Positions 10,851-22,868 of a stretch of DNA of 64,000 nt are shown here, one piece after another. Every line of letters begins with the position of its first letter. Position 1 is the first letter of the stretch. The stretch is from positions 26,050,001 to 26,114,000 of the forward strand of contig NC_079875.1 in assembly GCF_029227915.1 (NCBI RefSeq). Direction: 5' to 3'. Origin of the DNA: Hydractinia symbiolongicarpus. Its lineage: Eukaryota; Cnidaria; Hydrozoa; Anthoathecata; Hydractiniidae. The position numbers and the translations under genes were made by a program. A model generated the notes under the pieces. The model made no database searches. It saw nothing but the letters and a program-made list of their open reading frames with translations, and was not told the DNA's origin.

Positions 10851-13800
10851 TATTAACAGAACAATTTGTTACTTTAAAAAACAATAGTAGCGACAACTGT
10901 AACATTCTTACAGGCCATAATTTTTAAAGAATCAAGGCTCAAGGGTACTTATAAGTAAGCATGCTTTTACCTTGGATGATTTCATTGCTTTTATTACAAT
11001 TTGTTGAATATATCACACGAAGACCAGTATTCAGCCGAATACAAATAATTCAAAAAGCCTACGATAGCCAAGTCATAACGTTATTTACAGATGTTTCAAA
11101 AAATAAAAGATGTCTCTAACAAAAAATAAAGTACATATATATGTCAACAACGTTGGTTAAAGCTCCAACAACTAGCTAGTAGTAACCAAACTAGTGCTAG
11201 TGTAGCTAGCTATATATAAAATCCAAATTAATCAACTTTAAGAAACCCAAAGGGTATAAAATAAATGCCATTTTCTATTTCTTTTTTAGTTCATAATTTG
11301 CCCATTTGACAAGTTAATATAAGAAATAATAAAGGTAAACAAACTATATGTACATCACTTCGCTAAAAAATTATAATTGTCTCTAAACGAACCTCGTTTT
11401 CATGTTAGTATATCTATTCCGGCTGTGTATTGTGCGGAATGGAAATGGATATTGAAATAGGTCTATTTACGTATATGAAGTTTCAACATTGAATATGATG
11501 AAAATTGTGCGTTTCATATTAAGACATTGAACAGGCAGGTGGTATTTAGAAAAGAAATGGTTATACTTTCACACATCGATTAAAACAGCACGCTATTAAT
11601 ACTATTTTTATTTTAAACTACATTTTACAACCATTAAAACAATGGATGGGAACAAACTGTTTCTCCTTTCACTAAACCTCAATTAAACCAAATAGCAAAC
11701 TAAATTTCTCTTTAAGAAATTGCAAAACTCTAAATCAACAAAAAACTTTTTTGTATATCACATACATTGCTGCCCCCTTATAAGTTTATATAAAAAAGAA
11801 CTTGCCAGATTTATTAAAAGCTAATTTTGTTGATTCATAAAAGTATATTAAAAAAAGTAAGATGCAAAATCTAAAGCTATTGAAAACAAAATCAATATAA
11901 CATAAAATTAAAGGAGCCAAGGATAAGTTTTGCCTTTTTGTATTTTCTCTCCCAAATTGCTTTAATAACTTCACGTTTCAGAGTCAAGGATAAGTTTTTT
12001 GTATTTTCTCTTCCAAATTGCTTTAATAACTTAACGTTTCATTTGTCGCAGAATAAAAATTTTAATTTCCTGTGGAAAGTTTCATTTTCAGTAACTTGCT
12101 GTAAAAATACCTTACTTTTCTGTGAAATTTTTCACGGCAGCCTTAATTATTTAGTCACATACATTTAATAGTTTTAACTATTGTTGTCTTCCATACTCCA
12201 GTAAAGCAACTTCTATATGCAGAACTTTATCACTAACGATTTATTGTGATGTTTGCGGGCTAGTACGCTTTAACTAATTAACGAAGAATTTTTCAAATGC
12301 TGATTTTCTTAGAAACACAATAATCACAAAACACGCTTGGTGCATGTTCTTTTAAATAGAAAAACGTGTAACAAGCTCATCAAAGAGTACTACAAACTAT
12401 ATTTACTTTGGTGCTTTTATCTAGTTAGCACTTAGGCTACGTAAGACAGACGATATATATTTCTACTTAATTTTGAATATGCCAATAGAATAGTTATATG
12501 CAGTAAAGAATGTATTTTATTAACTATATTACAGTCAGCAAAAACTTGCGTAATTTGACGTTAACACCCTATACACATTCTGTCTCCGCTGGTCCATAAA
12601 GCGTCACTTTGTATAACTACATATTGTACTATGCGCAAGAATTCAAAAATTCAAAATCTTTTAACGTGAATGGGTTTTTCACTATGTATTAAAAACGGCA
12701 TATTTGGTGTATAGGGGAGAAGAAAAAGCATTCCTTAATTGAATGTTGTTTTTCCTAACAAAATATATGTTTAAAGATGTTCCTACGGGATTGTAACATT
12801 ACTGAGAAAAAACTACTTAATGAATACTCCTTTTCGTTTTTCCATCTTAAGCTTGGTTGGTTATCAATGACTTTTAGTTGCGAAATGATTCAACAACAGT
12901 TGCTGTTTCGATTTTATACGAATTTTTTTGGCATTTATTTTAGCTGATATGAAATATGAAATATTTATTTTTCTCTCTCTTATAATTTATTTTGCGGTTC
13001 CTTTAAATTACATCAAGGCATTACTTTTTGAATATGTTTTGCGCGTGTTTTACAAATGATCACAGATACTTCTAAGACATTTTCCGAAAATTTCCGATAA
13101 AAAAGAATCGTTCGGATCTGCAGCGTATTCACTAGAAGTCATATTTTAAAATGCAACAAATAAATAAATAAAATTTTAGGGTCTATTAAATGCCAGAAGT
13201 ATGTATTAATTCAACAAAACCATTAACTTTTTAATTGAGAAATAAACTGTACCAAACATTTTCCAGATTATTTTAAGTTAGAATATCCTTGGGTATATCA
13301 AAAAATTAAAAATTAGGAGGTTTGAAAGAGTGGTTACAATTTTCATTTGAAATCTGTACTTTGTACAGGCAAGACTTTTTGAAGAAAACCGTAGGAAGAT
13401 AACCTTTTGCTCAGTCGCATGCCGTTTTTTTAATCTTTTTATCTTTTCCCTTGTAAGTGTATTTCAGGTGTTATATGGAAGTTATAAAAAGACAAACAAA
13501 GCTTTTTTTAAGAACTTTTCTAAATTTACTTTACTAGGCATTTCGTGACACCACGGCAACAACAAACACATATCAATCCCCTGGAAAACAGCAATGTTGG
13601 TTATTTGACGTCATTATTTTTCTGTAAGGACTAGATAAAAGATAATAACCCACAAGGAGAACTTGTTTACTGTTTTTTTGCTTTTTGTTCAAATTCAAAT
13701 TTTTTCTTGAGAAGTTTAAGTATCATTTTTGGAACAGAATCTATATAAAGAGATTAAGAATCTCTGGCACGAGATTTACATCAAACCTGTCCTCTGAATG

Positions 13801-14498
13801 TTAATAGGAAATTTGAAATACTAAACCAATAATAAAGCTTTTTTAATGTGTTGTATAATGGACTGTCGAACAGTGTCAACAAATGTTCTGGACCAACAGA
13901 AGAAATCTAAGATTGACGAATGTCAAACAAAAGTCAATTGAGACGATACTGGTAACAAAAACAACTACCTGGCAATGTCAGGAATTCTTTAAAATATTGG
14001 GCATAAATCTCAGCTCCTCATGGAATGCTGCTGATGAAAAATTATATGGAAGTATGCACAATCAAATGGGCGTAATTACAAAATGTAAATTACAAGATTT
14101 TCAATGATATGAAAATCAAAAATACAAAAATAGCGAATAACATAGTATCGTCATTTTACTTAAAATTAAATGATAACTATAAGCTTTTAAAAGGCATTGA
14201 ATAACGGAGTGACTTAAAGCTTCTACGATGGAGAGTTTCTAAAAGCAAATACGAGCTATGGCAACAAAAGAGATTATCAATCCACTGTTTATTTAAATAT
14301 TTATAGCGTGTGTCATTTGTGGTAAGTTGATTGGGTGTTGTGAAAAAAAAGTTAGAATATTTCTGTTAAATAATTTTAAAAATAATTCCAAGACAGATTT
14401 TACGTAAAGGGTAATATCTTACGACTTATATACTGAACAATCTCACTCAACATTAATAAAAAAAGATACTTAAAATATTTTCAAGTTTCTGTAATAAA
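10851..14498. other. Non-coding stretch upstream of the TRIM gene
   Basis: No gene is supported. It holds the 67-bp tandem duplication near 11.92-12.05 kb and many short AT-rich runs. The 74-codon plus frame at 13883-14107 has no recognisable motif. The last few hundred bases must include the TRIM promoter, but I see no clear core element. Confidence 0.6.
11919..12050 (+). repeat. 67-bp tandem duplication
   Basis: The block starting AAGGATAAGTTTT and ending TTTAATAACTTCACGTTTCA is repeated once with a period of 67 bp and a few changes. It falls inside a 76-codon frame that shows no family similarity. Confidence 0.75.
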
Positions 14499-17400
14499 AT
14501 GGCTTTATCAAAAGTTGAGCTTGCTGCAATGTTGGAATGCAAGATTTGTTTAGACACCTATCATCAGCCTAAACAATTAAACTGTGGACACACTTATTGC
14601 CAAGATTGTCTAGATGGTCTTTTATTGTTTGAGGAAGATGGAAGTGCTGAACTGCCTTGTCCAGTAAGATGTACTGAAAAGACAACAATCACTAACGAAC
14701 AAACAACATCCTCGTTAATGAAAGTGTTTACATTAACAAGCATTTTGGACAAAGTGTAAGTTAATTCTATGTACATAATACTGAAAAACGCTCATTTATT
14801 ACTTTTCTCAGTATTTGGCGGAATGTTTATTTTAGACAATCGCGCATGGAAATAACACATAATTTTTTAAAAAAGTTGTTAGTTTCTAACATTTCAGTTC
14901 GAGTTACAAATACACAAATGTGGTTTTAATGTGAATCAAAAAAATAAAATTACGAATCTGAAAGCTTTTCATGAAAGAATAACAGACATAGAAAAATGAT
15001 ATTTTAAAGCAGAAATTTTATATCAAATATTCATATCGTGAGTAAAAAGTGTTCGAAAAATAAGAAAAAAGTAACAAAAATAGCAGCTCATGGTCGTCAT
15101 AAAAATTGTATAGCATATGTCAAGAAACTCACTATAATGGATAATAAGGATATATAATTTAGTTACATAGAATGTTTTTTTAAAAAAATTGATATTACTT
15201 TGTTCATAGCTCCCCTGGTGAAAAAGTTAATTCTATATGTCAGAAAAGTAAAGACTGCAACCAGATGATCAACTATTCCTGTACAACATGCAGTTTAAAG
15301 ATCTGTGAGAAATGTCAAAACCTTCATTCTTGTTCCAAAAAATCATATATCAATGTCATTTTCAGTCAAAAATTGCAAGAACTCCAACCATTTTGTAAGC
15401 AACATGACTCGCTTGCAAAATTTGCCTGTATTGATTGTGAAAATTTGTTAACATGTGTTTATTGTAAACACCGACAACATAAGAATCACAGAATTAAATC
15501 GATAGATGATTTTGGCCTTGAAGCCAAAAAGTGGTTTCAGTCGTTTATTACATCATTCAATGAAACAAAAGTGGTGTTGGAAAAGTTAACAAGAAAATAC
15601 AGTGACGCTCTAACAAGTTTGGAGAAAGAAAGGGAAGTATTTGTTCAAAAATTAAAAGAAAGAAAGTTAAAGCGACTAGACGAATTTCTCAAAATATTAA
15701 ATAAAGAAGAAGAAGATCTACTGCGGATATTCGATGAGAAATCTGAAGAATTTAAAGCAAAATTGATTTGTGATGGTTTTGTCGACAATAAGAAAGTACA
15801 AGAATTTGCAGATTACGTTCAAGCTTTTAATTTAAAATCTCATTTTGAGTTATTTACAGAAAAGTTGGAAATTGAACGACAACTTCGCAGGCTATCCTCG
15901 TTTCCAAGAACTATCCCAACATTCAATTCACACCTTCATCAAATGAACAAAGCAGATATTTTGTCAAATCCATTGGGCGAAATAAATATTTCAATAGATG
16001 ACGTCACCACTGTTGGTGTAGATCCCAATGAATGTTCGGTTTATAGAAACTTGATTGATGAAGTTGAAACCCAACCCAACTATTCCCAATTAACAACTGA
16101 TCTAATGAACTTAGTTGAAAGTCTGAAAAGTGAGTTTTTCATTTTATTAAAGTTTTAACATAAATTGTGCGAATTTTAAAAAATTGTTATTGTATTTTAT
16201 AGAGTACGAGAAACCAATTGTAAATTCTTCTTCTGGAAAACAACAACAGAAGTAGGTATATTTTAAATCCTCTATGTGTTACTTGTCATCGTCTCTACAC
16301 ATCACCATATTGATCAGAATCAGAATTTGTTGTCATTGAACTACAGCTGCTTCAATATTTGTCACGTACAATTAAAATATTTCTACAGCCTGTTTGTTAA
16401 ATGTTTGTACAGATTGATAAAGGTTAAAAGATAGCAGTAATATAATTGAACAGTGTTTTTGTTTAGTGATGTAAAGCCAAAAAGTTTCCAGCGTGCTAAG
16501 GAACGTTACTCTTTTGAAGGTATGGAGCTTTTTATATGGTGGAGATAGGTTAATTTTTCTCGATACACAGTAATTGTGGTATTGCTAAAAGACTATTACT
16601 ACCTAAAACAGGTTGTATATGTAAAAACGTGATCACAAGTTATATAAAAAAGATCATTTAAAATTTACAATAAAATACACGAAGCTTTTCGTAAATAATC
16701 CTTACTTACCTGAAGATGTAAAGTTTTATTTACAAAAAGCTTCGTGTATTTTATTGTAAATTTTAAATGTTCTTTTTTTTATATAATAATCCTACTATGG
16801 CGAAGAAAACAATTTAGTAAGCACAAGTATTATTCCAATGCTATTAATTCTTAACACTCATCAACTTTAAAAGTTTTTCTTGTTGCTGTGTACTGTGCAT
16901 AGTACTGTTCAGTTCTGTATGCTAGGCTTTGGAAAAAGTTTTCTTACCAAAACTTAAATTATTTTAAGATAAAACCGATAGGCTAAGAGATTTTAGGCGA
17001 GAAAAACTGGGGCTAGTTCTCTTGCATAACGCAGAAATTAGACTTAATTTATTCGTCTCTATATGTAGTTTTTGATGATTAACAGTACTGTCAATCCCAT
17101 TTCTAACCATTTGTAGTTTACCGTAGTACTATTACTCCAGTTTTCACCACTCGTAGCACAATAGATGTTCTTCTCCACTTCTTCCCACACTTCCCCCTAA
17201 ACTTTTATACTTGGTGAGCCAATCAAAGCCAGTCTGCCTACTCCCATTTTGATTCTTAACAACTCACCGTGTCACTGTAATGTCACTTGCCACTTTTAAA
17301 ATTTAAAAAAAACTGTTTGAGAATCCAAAAAAAATTGCCGCCTAGATAACTCCTACTAATGATAATTCCTCACTGAACAATCCATCCATGCCCTCCCGTA

Positions 17401-18545
17401 CAATTACTCCTTGCTAATTTCGACTAAATACATGCCCTAAGCAGCAACTTCCACGCTTTTCTTACATATATAATTTTATAAGAACATGAGCCTTTCCTTT
17501 CTGGCAAATACGAATAACAAAAGAACAACTTTAGGTTCAAATCGTTGTTTTTAAAATCGAGGATAAAAACTAACAGCGTTTTTCTTCTTTCAGAGGACTG
17601 TAAATAAAACTAATGCGTGCAAAAAATGGAAACATTGAACGAAAATGTCACCCAAGTCAACTGCGAACGCTCACGGCAACTTTGTTTCCAGGGAATTTAC
17701 ATTAATAATAAAACAGAGTATCAAATACGCACTTTAAATTTTTACACTTAGTCGTATATCAGTTTAAAAAATGATGAGTTTAATTTTTATTATTTACGAA
17801 AAAATAACATAAGCCAAATAAACTTATTAACAATTATGTTCTTAAAGTTGTAATTTTTAGACAATTGACTATATAAATGTTCTTAAAACTTAAGAGGTTA
17901 GAAATAGAGATTCCTATTTAAATTTTGCGCCCACTGCGAACTTCGGCCTTATTTCATCTAGTGCAAATTTGTTTCATCATTCAGAAGTGTGAGAAAGAAA
18001 GTATTCCATGAAAATAATTTTTTTAATTTAAAGTTGGCACCCTTTGTCCCAAATTTTAACCACATAATTTGTGTTTAGAACTCGAAAATATCATTATAAA
18101 TGGCGATGTCAAGACATTTCAAACAATTCTTATTGATCATCCAAGTATCGTTAAAATGAGAGATGATTATGAAACAACACTTTTGATTATAGCAGCATGG
18201 TACAATAAACCATCAATAGTGAAATGCTTGATTGATGCTGGTAGCGATGTGTATGCTGTGAATGAATATAAATGGAATGCATATCACTACAGTGCAAGTT
18301 ATGGTCATCATGATGTTTTGAAAGTTTTAATTAATCATGACGTCACAAACATTAACAACGTAAACAGTTACAATAACACACCATTACATCTTGCATCTCG
18401 TGATGGTCATATTGAATGTGTGAAGTTGTTGTTGTCTATACCACACATCGATGTCAATATACGAAACTGGCAGAACAAAACTGCTTATGATGTTACTCGT
18501 AATAACACTATCAAACGTTTATTACAAGAACATCAAAGAAATTAA
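14499..18545 (+). CDS. TRIM-like RING/B-box/coiled-coil protein with ankyrin repeats
   Basis: Probable E3 ubiquitin ligase, cytoplasmic by its architecture. Five exons join in phase: 14499-14755, 15210-16129, 16203-16251, 16467-16519 and 18079-18545, giving 581 codons plus stop. All donors are GTAAGT-, GTGAGT-, GTAGGT- or GTATGG-like and all acceptors end in AG. RING zinc ligands run from C14 and C17 (CKIC) through C29, H31, C34 and C37; the last pair is C54 and C58 (CPVRC), one residue wider than the usual CPxC. A B-box1-like cysteine cluster covers about residues 96-128. B-box2 is clear at about 148-178 (CKQHD ... CIDC ... CVYCKHRQHKNH). A Lys/Glu-rich coiled coil follows at about 200-300. 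The last exon encodes about four ankyrin repeats (ETTLLIIAAWYNKPSIVKCL, NTPLHLASRDGHIECVKLLL). The start is the first ATG and opens directly into the RING. Exon 4 ends in phase 1, which also fits two other downstream acceptors. RING/B-box assignment is firm; the ankyrin junction is inferred from phase. Confidence 0.85.
16640..16786. repeat. Foldback element in the last TRIM intron
   Basis: Two arms of about 60 bp (16640-16699 and about 16722-16786) are inverted copies with only a few mismatches, sharing AATAAAATACACGAAGCTTT. The loop is about 22-30 bp. It looks like a small MITE or foldback insertion lying between exon 4 and the ankyrin exon. Confidence 0.85.
17594..17607 (+). other. Possible alternative terminal exon of the TRIM gene
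   Basis: A strong acceptor (TTTCTTCTTTCAG ending at 17593) is followed by AGGACTGTAAATAA. Joined to exon 4 in phase 1 this reads Glu-Asp-Cys-Lys-stop, giving a 430-residue RING/B-box protein without ankyrin repeats. AATAAA overlaps the stop codon. Pyrimidine-rich AG sites occur by chance, so this is only a candidate. Confidence 0.3.
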
Positions 18546-19114
18546 GAAAATTTTCAGACAATTATACTTTTTAATTTACCTAAGCAAATTATTAAAAGCA
18601 TATTTCGTCTTTTTTATTAGAACTATAGGTTATAGTAGAATAGGTTTCTTATTTATTTCATAAATATACGTTCACATATTTCTAAATATGACTTCTTAAG
18701 AAGAAAATGGTATAATTCAACAAATACTAAAAATTTAGCTGGGATGTGTCATCTTCACTAACAGTGAGTAAGACACCTCAGTAGTTTGACAAACAGGATG
18801 GTTTGTATCAGAAATAACCCTTAGAAAAAACGTTTCAAACAGAATTTGTTTTAAGACACACCACTGGCTCTTTCTGGACTTACGCCAAAAATTTAATTTA
18901 AACACCCTAGGGTTTGCCGTTATGTGTTATATGTTTTGTTAAGTATTGTTTTATACGTCCTCGGTGTATTATGTAGTTTTGAAAATTATATTTTAAAAAA
19001 CTTGTGAGAAAATTGTAACAATTTACGTTGATAATGTCTTATAGTAACAAGACGAAATATCCGTTGAAATAAAATAACGTCATCATCAATACTTTTTTTT
19101 ATTGTGAAGTCATA
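18546..19114. other. 3' flank of the TRIM gene
   Basis: No gene. A possible polyadenylation hexamer AATAAA lies at 19068-19073, about 520 bases after the ankyrin stop and just before the satellite array begins. Confidence 0.45.
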
Positions 19115-21318
19115 TGCCCGAATTAATATGTATCAACACGAACAATCGCAAATATATGACACTCGTCACTTTGAAATACCTCGTTTATCAATTCCACGCA
19201 GAAAATATATAGAACCTAGGACGAGGTTGTCGTCCCTAAATGATAATTATCTTGTATATTATATCGTCGGCAACCTCGTCTCAGGTTCTATATATTATAG
19301 CCGTATAATTGATATACGAGGCATTTCAACGTGACGAGTGTTATGTATTTCGGATTTTTCGTATTGATGCAAGATAATTGTACTTTAGGGTTAACAACCT
19401 CGTCTCAGGTTCTATATATTTTAGAAGTAAAATTGATAAACGAGGCATTTTTAAGTAACCAGTGTTATAAATTCGTTATTTTTCGTATTGATACAAGATA
19501 ATTGTCATTTAGGAACGATAATCTCGTCTCAGGCTCTGTCTATTTTAGTCGTAAAATTGATAAACGAAGCATTTCAAAGTGAAGAGTCTCATATTTAGGA
19601 TTTTTCGTGTTGATGCAAGACAATGGTCATTTAGGGACCACAACCTTGTCTGAGGTTCTATATACTTTAGTTGTAAATTTGATAAACGAGGCATTTCAGA
19701 GAGACGAGTGTCATGTATTTGCGATTTTTCGTACTGGGTAACAACCTTGTCTCAGGTTTTGTATTTTATAACCGTGAAATCGATAAACGAGTCATTTAAA
19801 AGACACGAGAGTCATGTATTTGCGAGTTTTCGTATTGATACAAGATAATTGTCATTTAGGGACGACAGCCTCTTCTCCGGTTCTATATAATTTAGTCGTA
19901 AAATTGATAAACAAGGCATTCAAAAGAGACGAGTGTCATGTACATGCGATTTTACGTATTGATACAGGATAATTGGACTTTAGGGTCAACAACGCCTCAG
20001 GTTCTGTGGATCTTAGCTGTAAAATCGATAAACGAGGCATGTAAAGAGACGAGTATCATATATTTGCGATTTTTCGTATTGATGCCGGATAATTGTAGCT
20101 ATTTTAGGAACGACAACCTCGTCTCAGTTTCTGGATATTTTAACCCTAAAATTGATAAACAAGGCATTTCAAAGTGTCGAATATCATGTATTTGCGATTT
20201 TTCGTATGAATACAAGATAATTGTACTTTAGGGTCGACAACCTCGTCTCAGTTTCTATATATTTTAGCCGTAAAATTGTAAAAAGAAGCATTTAAAAGAG
20301 ACGAGTATCATATATTTGCGATTTTTCGTATTGATACAAAATAATTGTCATTTAGGGTCAACAACGTCTCAGTTTCTATATATTTCCGTCGTAAAATTGA
20401 TAAACGAAGCATTTAAAAGAGACGAGTATCATATATTTGCGATTTTCCGTATTGATACAAGATTATTGTACTTTTGGGTCAACAACGTCTCAGGTTCTAT
20501 ATATTTCCGTCGTAAATTTGATACACAAGACATTTCAAAGTGTCGAGTGTCATACATTTGCGATTTTTCGTATTGATACAAGATAATTGTCATTTAGGGA
20601 CAACAACGTCTCAGGTTGTATATGTTTTAGCCGTAAAATTGATAAACGAAGCATTTAAAAGAGACGAGTATCATATATTTGCGATTTTTCGTATTGATAC
20701 AAGATAATTGTCATTTAGGGACGACAACCTCGTCTGAGGTTCTATATACCTTAGTCGTAAAATTGATAAACAAGGCATTTCAAAATGTCAAAAGTCATGT
20801 ATTTGCGATTGTTTATATTGATACAAGATAATTGGACTTTAGGGTCAACAACGCCTCAGGTTCTCTATATCTTAGCTGTAAAATCGAGAAACGAGGCATT
20901 TAAAGAGACGAGTATCATATATTTGCGATTTTTCGTATTGATACAAGATAATTGTCATTTAGGGACGACAACCTCGTCTGAGGTTCTATATACCTTAGTC
21001 GTAAAATTGATAAACAAGGCATTTCAAAATGTCAAGTGTCATGTATTTGCGATTTTTCATATGCATTCAAGATAATTGGACTTTAGGGTCAACAATGCCT
21101 CAGGTTCTCTATATCTTAGCTGTAAAATCGATAAACGAGGCATATAAAGAGACGAGTATCATATATTCGCGATTTTCTGTATTGATGCAGGAAAATTGTC
21201 ATTTACGGTCGATTTTTCGTATTGATACAGGATAATTGTCATTTAGGGACGACAACCTCGTCTCCGGTTCTTTATGTTATGGCCGTAAAGTTAATAAACG
21301 AGACATTTCAAAGTGATG
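19115..21318 (+). repeat. Main ~122-bp satellite array with an inverted first unit
   Basis: Seventeen or so units are recognisable by the ACCTCGTCTCAGGTTCTATA box at about 19274, 19398, 19522, 19645, 19746, 19870, 19992, 20118, 20242, 20363, 20484, 20605, 20729, 20851, 20972, 21094 and 21257. Spacing is 121-126 bp, with one 101-bp unit. The first unit (about 19125-19260) is inverted, producing a head-to-head junction at about 19255-19268. From 20.7 to 21.19 kb a two-unit block (~243 bp) is repeated, one unit type carrying CCTCGTCTGAGG and the other ACGCCTCAGG. Several open frames run through the array (for example FVLIQDNCHLGSTTS) but they shift with the non-triplet period and are not genes. 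Confidence 0.92.
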
Positions 21319-21334
21319 CTGTATTAATTATTAA

Positions 21335-21965
21335 CGCAAGACGTCCCTGGGCAATAAAATTTTGAACTTTGGCACTTTTTTGTTCAAGTTATCAGCAAAC
21401 CTGTCAAGCGTAAATGTGCCAAATTTACTCTGAATGAAAGAAAATGTTTAATTGTCCGCATCGTTATATTTTGATAACTCATCAGCCAAAGTATTAAGTT
21501 CTCTAGGGTTCCACGACGATTCTAATTTATTGTCGTATTGAATACAAAAGTTGAAAATTAGTACGGCTAATGCTTGCAATTGAGGTTTTGTACTACCGAC
21601 TTCAATGATGCGCGAAACATTAAAATTATCAGAATACCAAAGAACTTGTTTATGTTGTTAGCAAAACCAATTGTATATATATATATTTCCAAAAGTTTAG
21701 TTCTTATAAACATTCCGATTCGATATAATAAACCTTACATTTGGAGTGTGAACAACCTGCATAGTGAACCTATTCCGGTACTCATGGAATTAAGATTTCC
21801 GGCAATTCTCGACATTTGTCTTGGCGTGATTCTTTTGCGTTCTAATGCTACCTTAACGAGTAATAACAACTCCTTTAATTTCTTCTTTGGAACGTAAAGT
21901 TTTTCGTTCGTAGTATCTATTTCAAAACCTTATCATTGTTTAGTTGGAGATGGAATCAAGTCTTG
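21335..21965 (-). pseudogene. DIRS-like retroelement fragment (RT C-terminus to RNase H)
   Basis: Reading the minus strand from about 21965 down gives GFEIDTTNEKLYVPKKKL, then RKRITPRQMSRIAGNLNSMS, then NPRELNTLADELSKY and, after an in-frame stop at DADN, FGTFTLDRFADNLNKK. This order (end of reverse transcriptase, the REx..AxxxGxxxSM helix region, the W.PRE.N..AD..SK RNase H motif, and the .G..TxDRFA... block) is characteristic of DIRS-type and related tyrosine-recombinase retroelements. The frame is broken by several shifts and stops, and neither the reverse-transcriptase core nor a recombinase was found nearby. The fragment starts almost directly at the edge of the satellite array. Family-level assignment is from motif memory. 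Confidence 0.7.
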
Positions 21966-22868
21966 CTTCTCATGACAGACTGGTGATTTTTATAAGAAAT
22001 CACACCTGACACACGGTAAGATGTTTGTGGTTGTTTGTGAAAAGGAGTCGCAATTTTACTACGATTTATAAAAGAATACAAATTCCGCTAGCTGATTTTT
22101 CAGTTTTTAGACGTTTCCAGTTCATGAATGCTGTTCTATTTTTTTAACAAAACTATTATAGGTTATATATTTTCAAGTATATTATTTTTAAATAGTATCT
22201 ATCAATAATATTTTTCAAGTTATATGATCGTCCTGTTTTATAAAATTCGTGACAACAATTTTTCTTGCGGTTTCTTGTAAGTCTGGTTTAAAATAACTGA
22301 TTGTACTTTTCCTATGGTTGTGTCGTTACTTCGCCGTATATTCTGGAACAAAATAACTGAGCAAATCTCAACGAACCAATTGTGATTATTAAAGCGTTAC
22401 AATTGATCAAGTACTTAATTACGTTTAATTACGCTTGTGAAACATATCAGTCTTCGTTTAATGGTTTACATTAGTAGAATAGTCTACCATAGTTAATTAT
22501 GAAGCAATTGTAACAATATCTCCATCCAATTTTTGATTTATGTGCATCGGTAGGTTAGTGTACAATGTAATTATGTCGCTATCAATGTCTCATTTTTTAT
22601 GTCACCTCTGTTGCCTGAAACAAACGCAATTTGTTCTTGTCTAAAGATAAAACAATAAATTGAAAACAAATAATATAAAAACTGAGTTCATAAAAAACAA
22701 CTAGTTCTATGCTATATCTTCTTTTTAAGCAACAATATCATAGCTACAAGGCAAAACAAAATACTAAGTTAAAAACAGGATAAGGTACAAATTTCATTAG
22801 AAATAGTTGATTTTACCTTCACTAATAATTAATACTAAAGCATTCATGAACTGAAAATCGTCTGTTAA
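21966..22868. other. Non-coding stretch with two copies of a TTCATGAATGCT cassette
   Basis: No firm gene. A TTTCCAG-TTCATGAATGCT block occurs at about 22115-22132 on the plus strand. On the minus strand an exon-like copy lies at 22850-22817 (TTTCAG acceptor, 34 nt, GTAAAA donor). The same 34-nt exon-like unit recurs at 50328-50361. A minus-strand terminal exon (22743-22712) would fit 22817 in phase, but this is weak. Confidence 0.35.

Noticed and set aside
13883-14107. 74-codon frame upstream of the TRIM gene
   Set aside because: No similarity, no splice joint to exon 1, and it ends in ordinary AT-rich DNA.
19938-21235. Several overlapping plus-strand frames of 68-97 codons in the 19.9-21.2 kb array
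   Set aside because: They translate the 122-bp satellite, whose period is not a multiple of three; the repeated FVLIQDN.HLGSTTS peptide is a by-product.
19115-21318. CRISPR array
   Set aside because: Units are ~122 bp and similar along their whole length, with no unique spacers, and the genome is eukaryotic.
21676-21690. TATA-type microsatellite as a promoter
   Set aside because: A simple AT repeat with no downstream gene in a sensible position.
21574-21897. 107-codon plus frame
   Set aside because: Antisense to the DIRS-like fragment, whose motifs are on the minus strand.
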